Counted from the first letter of the stretch, positions 31,306 through 44,341 are shown. The stretch: DNA of 64,000 nt from Euborellia annulipes (GCA_023213315.1 JAKCPI010000504.1:1-64000), one strand, 5' to 3'. The notes: generated by a model from the sequence alone, not told the origin. Made by a program: numbers and translations.

Positions 31306-31839
31306 GATCACAAATCAAGTAAATAGCGAATAAATTTGCCCGCTAAAGGCTGGTCTTGTGACTAGTACCGGAGGGACCTGTCCAATTTAGACAATATCCC
31401 CGTATTCATAGTCACAATAATAATAATAATAAAGTTTCCTAGAGTTGTTATCAAATAATATAACAACAGAGAACAATTTATTTGATAGGGAATTTTGTTG
31501 AGTTATAATGGAATTGGCAAATCCTATGAATAAATTTAAGAACTCGCTCTCTCGATTTATTTGACCCATTCAATTATTCACTCTTGACACAGGTGATGAG
31601 AGAATGCTTTCAATACAAAAAAAATTCTCTCTTTTTTTTTTTTAGAAAGAAATAATAAAAAAAAGACTCTTTTAATCTACGATGAAATAATTTCAATAAA
31701 ATATTGAATTTTTTGCATTTCCTCTCTCTTTTTTTTTTGGTAGATTGGGATTATAAATAAATCAATATCTTATTGGATTTATTTTTTCACCCGATAAATA
31801 TTTTCTCATTAGAATTTTTGTTTTAATTTAATTTAAGGA
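31306..31839. other. Non-coding DNA, nothing recognised
   Basis: AT-rich; minus-strand open frame 31387-31569 has no domain. Confidence 0.4.
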
Positions 31840-31942
31840 CATTGGGTGGGCCCGGTCAATTGATTTGCGACATGAGTCGGAATGCGAACCTCTGATCCTC
31901 TGGCATAAGAGGCGAGAACTCTACCACTGTGCTATGTTCCGC
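31840..31942 (-). repeat. SINE1 copy
   Basis: TCGGAATGCGAACCTCTGAT and GAGAACTCTACCACTGTGCT identify B- and A-box sides; the tail box is replaced. Confidence 0.8.
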
Positions 31943-32167
31943 AACGTGAGGTCGGATGACTGCCGATAATACAATTAACATATTATTTTTTGGAATTTTT
32001 AACCTTTCTCTAATCATTGTACAATTGTGCTTAATAAAATAAAAATTAAATTGCAATAGATCATGTAACCATCATCAGGTCTTTAATTAACTTAAAAATG
32101 ATCTTACTTTTTACAAGAGTATTTCATGGCTGGTAGAAACTTAATCAGGAATGAATAACAGAAGAAA

Positions 32168-32450
32168 ATGAAGCCAATAGCGTGTCCAGGTGGGGGCGAA
32201 GAGGGGCACTCCCCCCTCCCCCAGGCGCATCAAGACTCATGCGCCCGACATAGGCTTCCTAACGCATCCGGGTTTTTTTTTGAAATTACATAATAAATTC
32301 ATTTTGTATCTCAAATTAGGAGAAAAATTACAAACAAAGAAAAGATGAAACTAGATTCGAATACTAAAAAAAAAAGGTCGAATGAAAAATGGCGCCCAAG
32401 TTAGGCTTCGACCCCCTCCCCCGCCCTCAAAGGCTAGTTACGCCGCTGTA
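32168..32450. mobile_element. Possible hAT-like MITE
   Basis: Left AGCGTGTCCAGGTGGGGGCG and right GGCTAGTTACGCCGCTG look like MITE ends (a GGCGTAACTAG motif is common at hAT ends), with paired C-rich and G-rich borders. The TIR match is weak and no target duplication was confirmed. Confidence 0.35.
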
Positions 32451-33349
32451 TGCAGCCAGGATTTTTGCTTTAAAAGAATATAGACTATTTTCAACAGCTG
32501 ACGTTTCGGTTAAAGCCAATTTCGGATCTCAAGGAATGTAATTTTTTAATTTGTTATTAATCACTATCAAATACGTATAAAATAAAATTTTGAAGCAGAT
32601 CTGACGCAGGGTTATCGTGTAATTAATTATTAAAAAAATTGAAATTTAACATGTAGTCTATGGGGAATATCGACGACATGCACACATATCGAATTATATA
32701 GCCACCACTGCAATAGATACAAAAACAAAAAACTTACATTTTATCAATTCACTTCCGAGGAATACGTTAAACATAAAATCAAAAGTTTCTGCCGAAAGCT
32801 TTTAAATATATTTTAACAAGAAAGTCAAATAATTACGAAAACGACAGTTGCCAATATTTAAAAATAAGTAAGTCACATGACTCAGACCAGTCCGGCAACG
32901 ACGCATAAAATAATTCGCTTTCACTTACATTTTTTTTTTTTCAATTTACGATTTTTTTTTTCGCAAATCGCCCATTGTGTCTAAACTGATTTGCTGTTAA
33001 ATGCAAATGTTGCCAGATCTATATTATGCAAAGAAATACTTGAGTCAAAAGTCATTCATTTATTATTTTTGGTAATTAAATTATAGATCACGACTAAATT
33101 ATAATAATTAATTTATGCATTCAAATTTTTCATTGTATTAAAAAAAAATATTAGATTCTATTATGACTTACGGGGTATTATCCGAACAACATTAATGAAT
33201 GACACTTGAATGAACATAATCGTATTTAATGTCGAAGCCTAAGATGATTTGCTTGGGCTTGAGCGGGGGTGGGCGTGGGGAGGAAGAAAGCGGTTTCAAG
33301 GCACCTCAAGTCTTCCAGCCCAAATTGAAAGGAACAGCAGACCTGCTAT
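32451..33349. other. Non-coding DNA, nothing recognised
   Basis: A CAGCTGACGTTTCGGTTAAA fragment at 32499 recalls the hammerhead-like family. 33229-33345 is open on the plus strand without a recognisable domain. Confidence 0.4.
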
Positions 33350-33465
33350 CTTATGTCTTTTCCGCATCTAATTCAATTGATTGGCAGTTAATTCAATTGA
33401 AATATGTCGCATGCGAACCTCTGATCCCTATCTAGAGGTAGGAACTCTACCACTGTGCTAAGACA
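33350..33465 (-). repeat. SINE1 copy
   Basis: CAATTCAATTGAAATATGTCGC body, ATGCGAACCTCTGATCCC and GGAACTCTACCACTGTGCTA. Confidence 0.85.
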
Positions 33466-33781
33466 ACTAACTGTACAAGTGATTAATCTCGAATCAAATA
33501 GAAGGAAATAATATTAATATGTTTCCAATTATTTGATTTGTGTATGCAAACACTATATAAGTGAAGGGATAGATTAAATGAGATGAGATGAGAGCGAGAG
33601 TTCTCCCTTGCTTCATCATCAATCCCTTCAATTCAACTTTATATCACCCAAAGGTAGAGGGGCCTAAATGGAATTATATGAATCCAATTAATCCTTAATG
33701 GAGTTTTATTGTTACAACCCTCAAGAACGTGTATCACAATAATTGTGTTATAGCCCCTATATATGTATAATAATCACTTTA

Positions 33782-34479
33782 AAAAAAATCTGGTGTGACT
33801 GGCGCACAGCACACAACTTTCTCTTACCTTCGGTAATCGAAAGTTGTGTTCTGTGCTTGTCACACCAGATATTTTGTGTCGACATATATTTAGTTCCCGA
33901 CAGTACGGAACATTTGAATGCAGATGAAAAATTTATAAGTATGGGAAAATATTTATATTTTGTTACCATGGCAACCATTTTTCCTATCTTCCCTATGAAA
34001 TACAAGAGTAAAGTGGTCTTCAGAAGATTTCAATTGCAAAATGAGAATATACATTTTAAAGAGCATCTAAAAAATAATTGATTTTTGAATTTAAAAAAAA
34101 ATCGTTGGAGCAAATTTTGAGAAAATCGAAAAAAACTGAAAAAGTACATCAGTAAAGTACTAGTACTCTTTGGCCGATTTTGATTAAAAGCTTATTTTTC
34201 CGGTCCCGGGTGGTATTTAACTTAAATATAAAATTTCATCCTCCTAGCTCAATTCCTTCATGCTTAAAATTGAACACACACACACACACACACCCACCCA
34301 CCCACCCACCCACCCACCCACACACACACAGACAGACCATGTCGCGAAAACCACTTTTTTTGGATTCAGGGGACCTCAAAACGTGAAGATCCATCAAAAT
34401 CTCGACATCGAATTTTTGACATGAACTAATACTTTCTCTCTATATATATATTACATATATACATAGGTAAGAGAAAGTA
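33782..34479 (-). mobile_element. HP1 element, short form
   Basis: Right palindrome AAAATCTGGTGTGACTGGCG at 33782-33874 at left; TACTTTCTCTCTATATATA hairpin ending at 34479. Contains an (AC)n/(ACCC)n tract at 34273-34330. Confidence 0.85.
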
Positions 34480-34559
34480 AAAATAATAATAATAACCAGG
34501 GTAGCCGAGGGACTTGCCGAGCTCAGGAGATATATTTTAATACCATATAATTTACATAA

Positions 34560-35078
34560 TTCGAGATCCCCTGAATAAAAAAAAAAGTGGTTTTCACGAC
34601 ATGTTCTGTCTGTGTGTATATACCCAATTTAAAGCATGAGCCAGGAGTTTGAAATTTTCTATTTAAGTTTTGTACCCTCCTGGACCGTGAAAATAAGCTT
34701 TTAAACAAAATCGGACAAAGAGTACTAATACTTTACTGATGTACTTTTTTAGTTTTTTTCGATTTTCTCAAAATTCTCTCCAACGATTTTGATTAAAATT
34801 CAAAAATCAATTATTTTTTAGATGCTCTTTATAATGTATATTCTCATTTTGCCATTGAAATCTTCTGAAGACCACTTTACTCTTGTATTTCATAGGAAAG
34901 ATAGGAGAAATGGTAACAAAATATAAATATTTTCGCATAATTATAAATTTTACAACTTGAATTTAAATATATCGGCGGAAACTAAATATATGCCGACACG
35001 AAAAATCTGGTGTGACAAGCACAGAACACAACTTTCGATTACCGAAGGGTAAGAGAGCGCCAGTCACACCAGATTTTT
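34560..35078 (+). mobile_element. HP1 element, 5'-truncated
   Basis: Lacks the left hairpin; body from TCGAGATCCCCTGAATAAAA, right palindrome shortened to about 75 bp at 35000-35078. Faces the preceding copy head to head. Confidence 0.8.
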
Positions 35079-35432
35079 ATTAATATTGTTTTGTTCATAG
35101 GCCTATTTATTTAATACTTATATGTATATTTTGTAACAATTTTTAGCTCAATGGCCATTGGCTAGACGGGCAGAATATAAAAAAAAAAAAAAAAAATTAA
35201 AGCCAATCAATTATAATAACGAAAGCTCTCAAATGAAAAATAACAAAAAAATCTTTTTTTCTTAACTAATCCTTAAGAATATATAGATAGATATATAAAA
35301 TATATTTTTTTCAATCGAGTATATTTCTTAATAATCCAAATATTTATATTTATTGTTTGAAACTAGATAGCATATGATTAAAGAAGGGAGGCGGGCCGGA
35401 GTGAGTCAAAGACCAGCGGCACCTCTACTTAA

Positions 35433-35800
35433 GGTGCGCGTTAGAAGACGATTGACTACCGAGTTACTCTAGGCGGCAAGAGATGGCGTTAGTTTTTCCC
35501 ATAGGGATACAAGGGATTTATTCCATTTCATTTGAAAGAATCCAGCTAATTAATTAAGGGTAGAAAATTAATTATTTTTCAACACAATGATTACTAATTT
35601 AATTATCTATGAGTTATAGAGCGGATTTTTTAAAAATATCTTTTATTTAATGCGATTAATCTAAAAAAAAATAATTATTTTTTCAAAAATCAAAAAAAGG
35701 GCTTCTATAAGTTGTAGATATTTTAAATAGCTTTAATTTAAAAAAAATTTGAGGTCGATAGCTTCAAAATTGTGGCCACTGGAAATCTCCCAAAATTAGA
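35433..35800 (-). mobile_element. TTAA-2 MITE copy 2
   Basis: Starts after TTAA (35429-35432) with GGTGCGCGTTAGAAGACGAT and ends ATCTCCCAAAATTAG. Close inverse copy of 27964-28344; the distal TTAA is lost. Confidence 0.65.
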
Positions 35801-36077
35801 ACCCCGAGACGCGCCTATAATAAAATTCCAACTTTTCCCCTTCTACTTCATTGAGAGAAGTGAGTCTCAGGCATTGGAAGAAATAGAGAGTGTGGGAGGG
35901 GGACAGAACGGTGGGAGGGGAACGGGATGAGAGGAAAAGCTCCGCCTTTCTCTGACTTGAAGATTGAATGCCAACAAACATAGAAAGGTTACGTAAAAAA
36001 ATTGTAGGTGAACAAGTGGGAGGAGCGTTAAAAGGCGGAGCTAAGATACCATCTTTTTTTTATTTCATTGATAAAAC

Positions 36078-36633
36078 AAAAATCTGGTGTGACTGGTCGC
36101 ACAGAAGCTATCTCTTACCCTTTGGGGCAAGAGAAAGTTGTGTACTGTGCTTTTCACACCAGATTTCTTGTGTCGAGAGATATATTTAGTTGCTCTTAGC
36201 ACTTTAGTTCTAATGACCACGCGATGATTCATAGATGGCGCTGAGCTACGAATGGTTACACATTAGTAAAGTGTACTTCAAACAATTTCCACGAAAAATT
36301 TCACTTATTACTTTTTAATGAGCATCTAAAAAATAGTTCATTTATGAATTTTAAACAAAATCGTTGCAGCGAATTTTGAGAAAATCGCAAAAAACTGAAA
36401 AAGTACATCAGTAAAGTATTAGTACTTTTTGGCCGATTTTGTTCAAAAGCTTATTTTCACCTCTTGGGAGGGTGCCTAACTTAAATATAAAATTTCAACT
36501 TCGCAGCTCTTTTAGTTCCTGAGATATTTTGTTCACAGACACACAGACAGACCATGTCGCGAAAACCACTTTTTTTGATTCAGGGGACCTCAAAACGTGT
36601 ATATCCGTCAAAATCTCGGCAACGAATTTTTGA
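36078..36633 (-). mobile_element. HP1 element, diverged
   Basis: Palindrome 36078-36170, body with AGTATTAGTACTTTTTGGCC; the centre (36180-36310) differs from all other copies and the terminal hairpin is missing. Confidence 0.75.
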
Positions 36634-37500
36634 TCCATCGGAAGTAGTAGTTTACCTAATAATTTTTTTTTTTTTTTGTTATTAATTAGACTAATTTAAA
36701 AACTTTATTTTTTTACTTTTGTTTTCTAAAAACAAAACAAAATTTTCAATCACTCTCTTGAAATTCTCTATACATCGGATAAAAAATTCCAATGAAAATT
36801 CGCAGTAATTAATTATAATTTTTTAAAAGATTATTTCGGTTTTTGAGAGTTTTTTTTTTATCCTAAATGAGATTTTTTAAAAATAAAACTTAACCTAAAA
36901 TCACCCTCGTGAAATTCTCTACTCAATGAAAAAAACCCCATAAAAATCCGTCAATTAATTTCAGAGTTATAAAAAAAAGAGAATTAAAAAATTAAAATAA
37001 TTAAATCTCACAATTATTATTCTATAATTAATCATATTTATATTCAATTTAATTAATTTTTTTTTTTTTCAAAATCAAAAGTTTTTCTTTATTAATTAAA
37101 CATTATATAACAAAGATTAAAGAAGTAAACGTTTCTACTCATAGAGGTCAAATTTTTTAAAAGAAAGTACGTAAAAAAAAATAAAAATAATTATTTATTT
37201 TCTATCTCAAGTAAATATCTCAGAAGGAATTCAAAGAGAAAGAGAAATGAAAACTGGAGGAAAATAATCAAATGTTTTTGTTCCATTCATTTTCTAATGT
37301 AAAAGAAAATGCGCGCCATCTTGTTTTTGTTTCATTCTAATATCTTTCTCTCTCTATTTATTTTTTCTTACATTAATAATAAGAGAAAGAGAAATTTAAT
37401 AGACAAAAAAATGGAGATTTCAATTTAATTTATTAAAACTAGCTGCATGGTATTATAATTATTGTAGATTTTGAAAAAAAAATGATGTAATGTATAAGAA
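36634..37500. repeat. R8 repeat and AT-rich DNA
   Basis: R8 copy at about 36760-37060 (CATAAAAATCCGTCAATTAA). The remainder has (A)n/(T)n tracts and no gene. Confidence 0.5.
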
Positions 37501-37504
37501 CTAG

Positions 37505-37735
37505 AATCCTATACCAAACGTCGCGGGTTCGGACCCAGGCAGTCCGATGATTTTATTTAAGCCATTTGGATACCAGATGGCTTAAATAGAAATGCCTGAA
37601 CCCACAATTTATATATTAATCACAACGGTTATCGTCTAAAGTCTTAAATGGCCTGAGTTGCCGAAAAGACTGTGTGAATGTGTGTGTGAGTGTGAGTGTG
37701 AATGAGAAAAAAGTGTGAATGTTTTTTTATAATAA
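37505..37735 (+). repeat. SINE2 copy, head truncated
   Basis: From TATACCAAACGTCGCGGGTT through GCAGTCCGATGATTTTATTT and TTGCCGAAAAGACTGTGTGA to the GT-rich tail. Followed by an inverted R8 copy (37790-37920). Confidence 0.85.
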
Positions 37736-37990
37736 AAAAAGAACGTGAAGTTATAAATTTAATCGAAAAATAAAAATTTGAATTAAAATTTAATTTTTAT
37801 ATGATTAATTATAGAATAATATTTGTGGAATTTAATTATTCCAAATGTTTAATTCTCTTTTTCTTTATAACTCCGAAATTACTTGACGGATTTTTATGGG
37901 CTTTTTTTCAATATATAGAGAGGGGGGATTGACAAATTGTTTTTACTTTTAGAAAAATACATTTAAATTTAGAAAATACATATTTAGTTT

Positions 37991-38082
37991 TTTAAGGTCT
38001 TTTCGGCATCTGAGGCCTTTAGATCCCATCCTTTCCAATTCAATTTAAATAAATTTTTCGCCTGGAACTGGATGCGAACCTG
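37991..38082 (-). repeat. SINE1 copy
   Basis: Tail box AGGTCTTTTCGGCATCTGAG, body, then GATGCGAACCTGCCCCCC, where a C16 run and GGTACGCCACTG (hAT-MITE-like end) replace the head. Confidence 0.7.
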
Positions 38083-38164
38083 CCCCCCCCCCCCCCCTCG
38101 GTACGCCACTGATTGTAGGTTCTAGTACAAAAAAATTATTAGAATTTAAAACACTCTGTTATCT

Positions 38165-39385
38165 GTTTCAAACAGGGAGGTAGGGAGGGAAGCTTTGGAA
38201 TAAAAGTTGTCGCCTAAATGACGTCACAGCCGCCATATTGAAAAGATGAAAACATTGGATTTTCCATTGAACGTAATGTTAATATATCATCAAATTTCGG
38301 GCCTTTTTTTGGAAAATTATGTGAGCAAAAATTTTCTCATGAAGGAAAAACTCTTTAAAAATTATTTTATTTCAGCCGCAGGTCGTTTTGATATGCATAT
38401 ATGTATAAAAAAAATTAAATGTTGCGGCAATCATTCTCTTCCTAATGCTGTTGATTAGTCAATTAAAAAAAGAAATTATCATTAGTTTAATGGAAAAATG
38501 GTTACAAAAATAAAATATAAACAAAAAATATATTTATTAATATATTTAAATTAATTACCAAAAATATTAATATTAAAAATTAATATAAATCTCATAATGT
38601 TATATACAAAAAATATTTTGTTTAGTATGATAAATTTATGCAATTAACTGAGTATATAGAAATGCCTGGACCCCCAATAAATATATTATTAAAAATACGA
38701 GTATAATTAAAAGTCTTAAATGGCCTTAAGTTGCCGAAAAGACTGTGTGAATGTGAGTGTGAATGAGAAAACAAAGTGTGGATGTTTAAAAAAAAAAAAA
38801 AAAAAAAATTGACTATATATAAATATGACTGGTAGTTTTGAGGCACTTGTTATGATAAAAAAAAAAAAATACCTGGTGTTTTCTCATCAAAAGAAGCTTT
38901 TAAGGGGCTTGTGGAAAGAAAATGTTTTCCCAGATTCCTCTTAATTTTGCTGTCTTTTACTTGTTTTTATAGGTCGTTTCATGCATTCATATGCAGATCA
39001 TGCCATGTTAATTATTTTTAAAAATAAAAATAAAATAAAAACACACAAAATCAAGAATTCTTCAACAAAACAACTATCTATAACCTATACCTAACCTAGG
39101 CTTAAAATCTAAAAAAAAACAAGTAAATACAAATTAAATCATTAAAAACTATTTCAAATGTTTAAATATATGAACAAAACTATAAAACAAAGAAGAAATA
39201 TCTAAGAAAAACTTTCAAAAACACGAGGAAATTGAAAACAAAATTGTATTGTGTCCTATGGAAAAGTCAATGTTTACATATTTTCAATATGGCCGACACG
39301 AATTTCTCCCCTCTTTTTTGGAGCCACCCCCCACTCCTTCAAACAAGCCTTAGTGTCACTCCCTACCTCCCTGGTTTCAAAGTAT
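38165..39385. repeat. Diverged inverted repeat pair around 1.2 kb
   Basis: 38170-38290 (CAGGGAGGTAGGGAGGGAAG ... GCCGCCATATTGAAAAGATG) is matched in reverse by 39226-39380 (AATATGGCCGACACGAATTT ... CTACCTCCCTGGTTTCAAAG). A SINE2 fragment lies between. Could be an old DNA transposon; no coding match. Confidence 0.5.
38650..38800 (+). repeat. SINE2 copy, 3' half
   Basis: GAAATGCCTGGACCCCCAAT, TTGCCGAAAAGACTGTGTGA and A20 tail. Confidence 0.8.
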
Positions 39386-39503
39386 TAAAATATATTTTAA
39401 TAATTTTAATAATGTTTTAATTAAAACATATTTACGGTAATAAGTGTTAAAATAATCATTTCTTTAAAACATATAACCTTGTGTTTTGAATTCTATTCTT
39501 TTT

Positions 39504-39638
39504 TACTTTCTCTTAGCCTATATATGAAAATATAGGAGAGAAAGTATTGCGATCATGTCAAAAATTCGATGTCGAGATTTTGATGGATATACATGTTTTG
39601 AGGTCCCCTGAGTCCAAAAAAGTGGGTCCCGCAAATTG

Positions 39639-39701
<63 letters not shown>

Positions 39702-40550
39702 GACAGATTTTTAGCATGAAGGAATTGAGCTACCGGATTGAAATTTTATATTTAACTTAGGTACCTTCCCACACGCTCAAAATAAGCTTTTGAACAAAAT
39801 CGGCCAAAAAGTACTAGTACTTTACTGATGTACTTTTTCAGTTTTTTTCGATTTTCTCAAAATTCCCTCCAAGGATTTTTTTAAAATTCATAAATGAACT
39901 ATTTTTTAGATGCTCTTTAAAATGTATATTCTCATTTTGCCGTTGAAATCTTCTGAAGACCACTTTACTCTTGTTCTTCATAGGAAAGATAGAAATGGTT
40001 GCCATGGTAACGGAATTTAAATCTTTTTCTTTTTTATTAGATTAAAAATCAATTATTATTTAAATTCCCATTTTTTTAAAATTTATTTGTGTCTTTAATT
40101 GTTTCAAAGAAAACATATATGTCTCTCTCTCACTTGCAAACATTATCGTCTCTCTCTACTCTTTTTAAATTCCCTTTCCACCTTATCTTCGCATAGGAAC
40201 AATGTTAATCCCTATAGGGATTTGTATGTTAATTTCGATTCAAAAGGGGGTCCCCTTTGGAACTTTTTAGGCATTTAAAATTTTATTTTCCAATTCTTAT
40301 GAAATTTTGTATTTATTTACGATTCTATATTGTGTATAAAATGTCCAAATATGAGATTAAAATTTTGAAAAATAACCATAGTTTATTTGAAGCAGTCAAC
40401 ATTTAAAATGCAAGTTTGAAACTAAGGTGCTATCGGAAACTAAATATATCTCGACACAAAAAATCTGGTGTGACCAGCACAGTGCCCAACTTTCTCTTAC
40501 CGAAGGGTAAGAGAAAGTTGTGTGCTGTGCGCCAGTCACACCAGATTTTT
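39504..40550 (+). mobile_element. HP1 element, long form
   Basis: Left hairpin TACTTTCTCTTAGCC..GGAGAGAAAGTA, (GT)n of about 30 units at 39640-39694, the extra long-form block (40020-40420) and a 93-bp right palindrome (40458-40550). Best long-form copy; pairs with 6993-8019. Confidence 0.85.
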
Positions 40551-41082
40551 GTGCATATTTTCATTAATTAAAATTTAATTATCTTTTATATAATTTTAAT
40601 TAATTACTCATTGACTTTAAAAAGGAATCACTTTGATATAATAAGACAATAACGCAAGGTCCAAGGGTGGGAAGTTATTTTTTTTTTTATAATTTCTAAC
40701 ATATTATGTCGGGCTACAATCCTGAATGGAAATATTTCTATCAACGTTCAATTCAAAGGGGTCGGAGGAAAATGAAATCGAAAAGATCAATCAATATCAA
40801 AGACTGACACTCTTTTTTTTTTTAATCAACATTAATAAATAAATCAAAGAACTAAAAGGGAAGGAAATTCACTAAAAGAAAACTCATTTAGGTTGTCTAG
40901 CAAATAAAAAATTGAGTTTAAAAATAAAATGTAAAATAATTAAAATTAATTACACGCTCACTTTAAAAAGAAAACATAGTAGAACTTTGCAACTAGTATA
41001 CCTAAATACAAAATTTATTGAATTTGTAAAATTAATAAATAAGAAATTATTTAACAAATATTTAAATTAAACACTTATCTTA
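40551..41082. other. Non-coding DNA, nothing recognised
   Basis: AT-rich throughout. Confidence 0.4.
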
Positions 41083-41643
41083 CAAGGGAAGTGCATAGCC
41101 TTCATAACACCGATTTGAACGAAATTTTTTTATGTGTAGTACTTAATGAAAAACAAATTCTGTTAAAGCGAGAGAACGCACTTCTCAACCATTCGGCTAA
41201 AAAAAAAAAACTGTTAAAGATTTTGCCAGCATGTCTTAACAATAACATTTACAAAAGCCGCGATAGATAGATCGGTAGCGTTCGTTCTTTGTAAACATGA
41301 AATCACGAGTTCGCATTTGAATTTTCTTTAAATATATGCAACAACATGCTAAAAATTAAAAGCGAATAATTAAAAAAAACTTTTTATTTATTTATTAATT
41401 TAAAAAAAATTAGAAATCCAAAAAAAAAAATGAAAGAATGAACGCTACCGATCTACTTATCGCGGCTTTTGTAAATGTTATTGTTAGCAACGGCTTAAGA
41501 CAAAATCTTTAACAATTTTTTTTTAGACGAACGGTTGAGTAGTGCGTTCTCTCGCTTTAACAGAATTTCTTTTTCATTAAGTACTACACATAAAAAAATT
41601 TTTTCGTTCAAATCGGTGTTATGAAGGCTATGCACTCCCCTTG
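41083..41643. mobile_element. Palindromic MITE with TTA duplication (PIF/Harbinger-like) and tRNA-like boxes
   Basis: Ends CAAGGGAAGTGCATAGCC and GGCTATGCACTCCCCTTG; arms of roughly 200 bp pair along the element. TTA is present on both sides (41080-41082, 41644-41646). Near the end of the left arm TAGATCGGTAGCGTTCG and CGAGTTCGCATTTGA look like RNA polymerase III A and B boxes. Confidence 0.8.
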
Positions 41644-42885
41644 TTATTTATTTAAAGAAAATCTTAAAAAAAAAGAGAGATAAATCGGAAATAATATAAA
41701 ACGAAAAAAAAAGGAAATATGAGTGAATGGATGTCTGACTGAGAGTATTGGTTCTTTGGTTCGAAGGGTTAGGGGGGGGGGAGGTTTGATATTTCTCGCT
41801 CTTATCGCCAGGGGCTCTAACATGTTTATCTAATCGATAGTAACGAAAAAAAAGTAAGAAAACGAAGAGAGGTCGTCTTATAGAGAGAAGAAAATTCATT
41901 TTAAGAATAAAAAAAAAAAAAAAAAAAAAAACGCAAAGGTCAATGTAATTTGTCAGTAAAGACAGAAATTTTCTTTTTGCCAATGACGTCAGCAATATAA
42001 AAAAAAGTAAAAATAATTGGAAAGTTTATTTCAACAATTAATTTTTTAATTAAGTAATAATTAAAGTCAATAATTAATTTTTTTTTTATTTAATTTAATT
42101 AAGTAATAATTAAAGTCAATAATTAATTTTTTTTATTAATAAAATTTAATTAATAATTAAAGATCATAACAATCAATTATTTTCTTTAATGGCGGACGAC
42201 GCTCTTCATTTCAATGGATAAATCATTTTTTAAACAAATTTATAACAAATGTAGATACAAGTGTTATATATCATTTTGATCAGGAGAATGGTACGTTTCA
42301 GAATATATAATAAAATTAAACAATTTCTCAAATATCAATATTTACGGCCCCTACACCATCAAAAAAGTTTCTTGCCTTGGTCTCTCGGTGTGATCATTTA
42401 TTTTCATAGATAGAAAAATTTGATAATAATCAAATCATTTGAGCCATTGAATTGCACAAACAAAACAAAAAATACAATAAATTTCATCCTTTTGAGATTG
42501 TAATCAGACAAAACACGTAACGTATTTTATTTATTTATTCGATTAACTGATTTTATTTATTTATTTATTTAATATTTCTTTTTTTTCGAGTGTAGGTGGG
42601 GAGATGAATTATAAATGGGGATTTCAGTTCAGAATAGCAATTTAAAATTTAACAATCCCCTAAAGAATAATGGCACATAAATCCATCCAACTTTCTCTCT
42701 TCTTATTTCTACTCTCTCTCTTTTTACTTTAAATATTTAGCTCTAGTCTTCGTGGATAAAATCTTTTTTCAATAAAAATATTATTATTGATGATAAATAT
42801 TTATCTTTTTGTTTAGAAGAAAAAGAGATTTTATGTTTTATTAATAATTAATTTTATTTCTTCTGCTATTTTTTTTTTAAATCAA
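41644..42885. other. Non-coding DNA
   Basis: Minus-strand open frame at 41648-41995 is rich in F/L/S from low-complexity runs. A local duplication, TAATTAAAGTCAATAATTAA, is at 42055 and 42106. No gene recognised. Confidence 0.4.
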
Positions 42886-42968
42886 TTTTAGGTCTTTCAT
42901 TATGAGACGAGACGCGAACCTCTAGCACAAGAGGCAAGAACTCTACCACTGTACTATGACCCAGGAGT
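42886..42968 (-). repeat. SINE1 copy, internally deleted
   Basis: GACGCGAACCTCTAGCACAA and AGAACTCTACCACTGTACTA; body deleted. Confidence 0.8.
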
Positions 42969-43184
42969 CAAATTGTGGAAAAAAGTCCCAAGAGGCTTTC
43001 TCAAACAGATGTCAATGTTATAAATAATTTTTTTTTTTTTTTTTTTTTTTAAAAACGTTTCGGTCTTAAATCGTGACTTTTCAGAATTTTATCAGACGTT
43101 TGTTCATTAAGTGTTTTTATTTAAATGTAAAAATAAAAGATGATCTTTTTTTTATTAGTCTATATATTAATTTTTTTTTTTTAA

Positions 43185-43262
43185 TTTGAAGTCTTTTTCG
43201 GCATCAGAGGCCATTTATATCAAAACCTTGATTGCAACGCGATGAGAACCCCTGATCTAGAT
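43185..43262 (-). repeat. SINE1 fragment
   Basis: Tail box TGAAGTCTTTTTCGGCATCA and a trace of the B-box region. Confidence 0.6.
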
Positions 43263-43567
43263 AGCATAGTATTTAGATAATGTCCAATGTAAAATTTTTA
43301 GTTCTAGACATCTTAAATAAGTGTTTATAAAATTCATTAAAATCCTTTACATAATTTTAAATTAAATGCGGGATGTTTGACAACGAATGGAGGAGGGAAT
43401 CGGTCAGGTCGATTTGAAGTTAGTAATAATTCCGAAACATTAGAACCGGTTTATTGGCCATTTGTGCTAGATACCGGTACTTGGTCTCCCTGCACGATGC
43501 ACCTGTGACATACAAACGAGGAATGCTTTTTTTGGAAGCCATTGAGGGGTTTGATGACCTCATATAT

Positions 43568-43690
43568 CGTCATAGTACAGTGGTAGAGTTCTTACCTCTT
43601 GTGTGGGTCAGGGGTTCGCATTCTGTCTCATGGGTCAAAAATTTATTTTAATTGAATTGTCTACCAAAGTGGAAAATAATCTTTAAAAAA
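43568..43690 (+). repeat. SINE1 copy
   Basis: GTCATAGTACAGTGGTAGAG, GGGGTTCGCATTCTGTCTCA, AAATTTATTTTAATTGAATT and A-rich end. Confidence 0.85.
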
Positions 43691-44341
43691 AAAAAAAAAA
43701 AATTAAAAAAAGATTTTATATAATAAATTGTTTGCATGGAAAATTAATTTAATTCTAACAATTGTAAGAACTGAAATGAATATTTTTGCGTATTATCCTT
43801 TTATTTGTAGATATAATAAAGCTGCAAAAAACTTATCAATCGTATTTCTTGTAAAAAAAAAAAAAGTTTGTAACTCTGCGTGAATTTCTTTCTTTTTTTA
43901 ATGATTATAATCTTGCTAGAATATATATATATATATATATAGTAATGAATATATTGGAAAATAAAAAAAATAAAAAAATTGTTCTCAATTTGATGGTTAT
44001 TGTGTTTTTTTTTTCTCTCTCTAATAAAAGCGTTATCCTTTTGAATTGATTGAAAAAGAGACCATGGCTTTATTTTAACAATATATAAGCTTATATTTAA
44101 ATTTGATTCAATTACAATAAATAACAAAAAAAAAAAAAAAACACTTGCGCATTCTTGCGTGTTAATAATCAATATCAAAAATTCCCTTTTAATTTTTTTC
44201 TCTTTATTAAGGTAAGCAACTTACCGCACAATATGTACAGTTACAAAATACAATAATTTATAAAGAGGGAAACGTAACAACAATTAAAATCCAAAGATAG
44301 AATAAAAGGTATAGTAGATTTTTTTTTTTCAAAACCACAGG
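43691..44341. other. Non-coding DNA
   Basis: AT-rich with (TA)n at 43921-43942. The minus-strand open frame 43801-44178 is low-complexity. Confidence 0.4.

Noticed and set aside
33743..34081. 112-aa ORF, and similar ORFs at 2320, 8874, 17907 and 6854
   Set aside because: These recur because they lie in the HP1 palindrome and body; the palindrome reads open on either strand. No domain is visible.
41648..41995. 115-aa ORF with F/L/S-rich sequence
   Set aside because: Composition follows from poly-A/T runs; no signal peptide or domain pattern beyond low complexity.
43454..43651. 65-aa plus-strand ORF
   Set aside because: Its second half is SINE1 sequence read in frame; no independent support.
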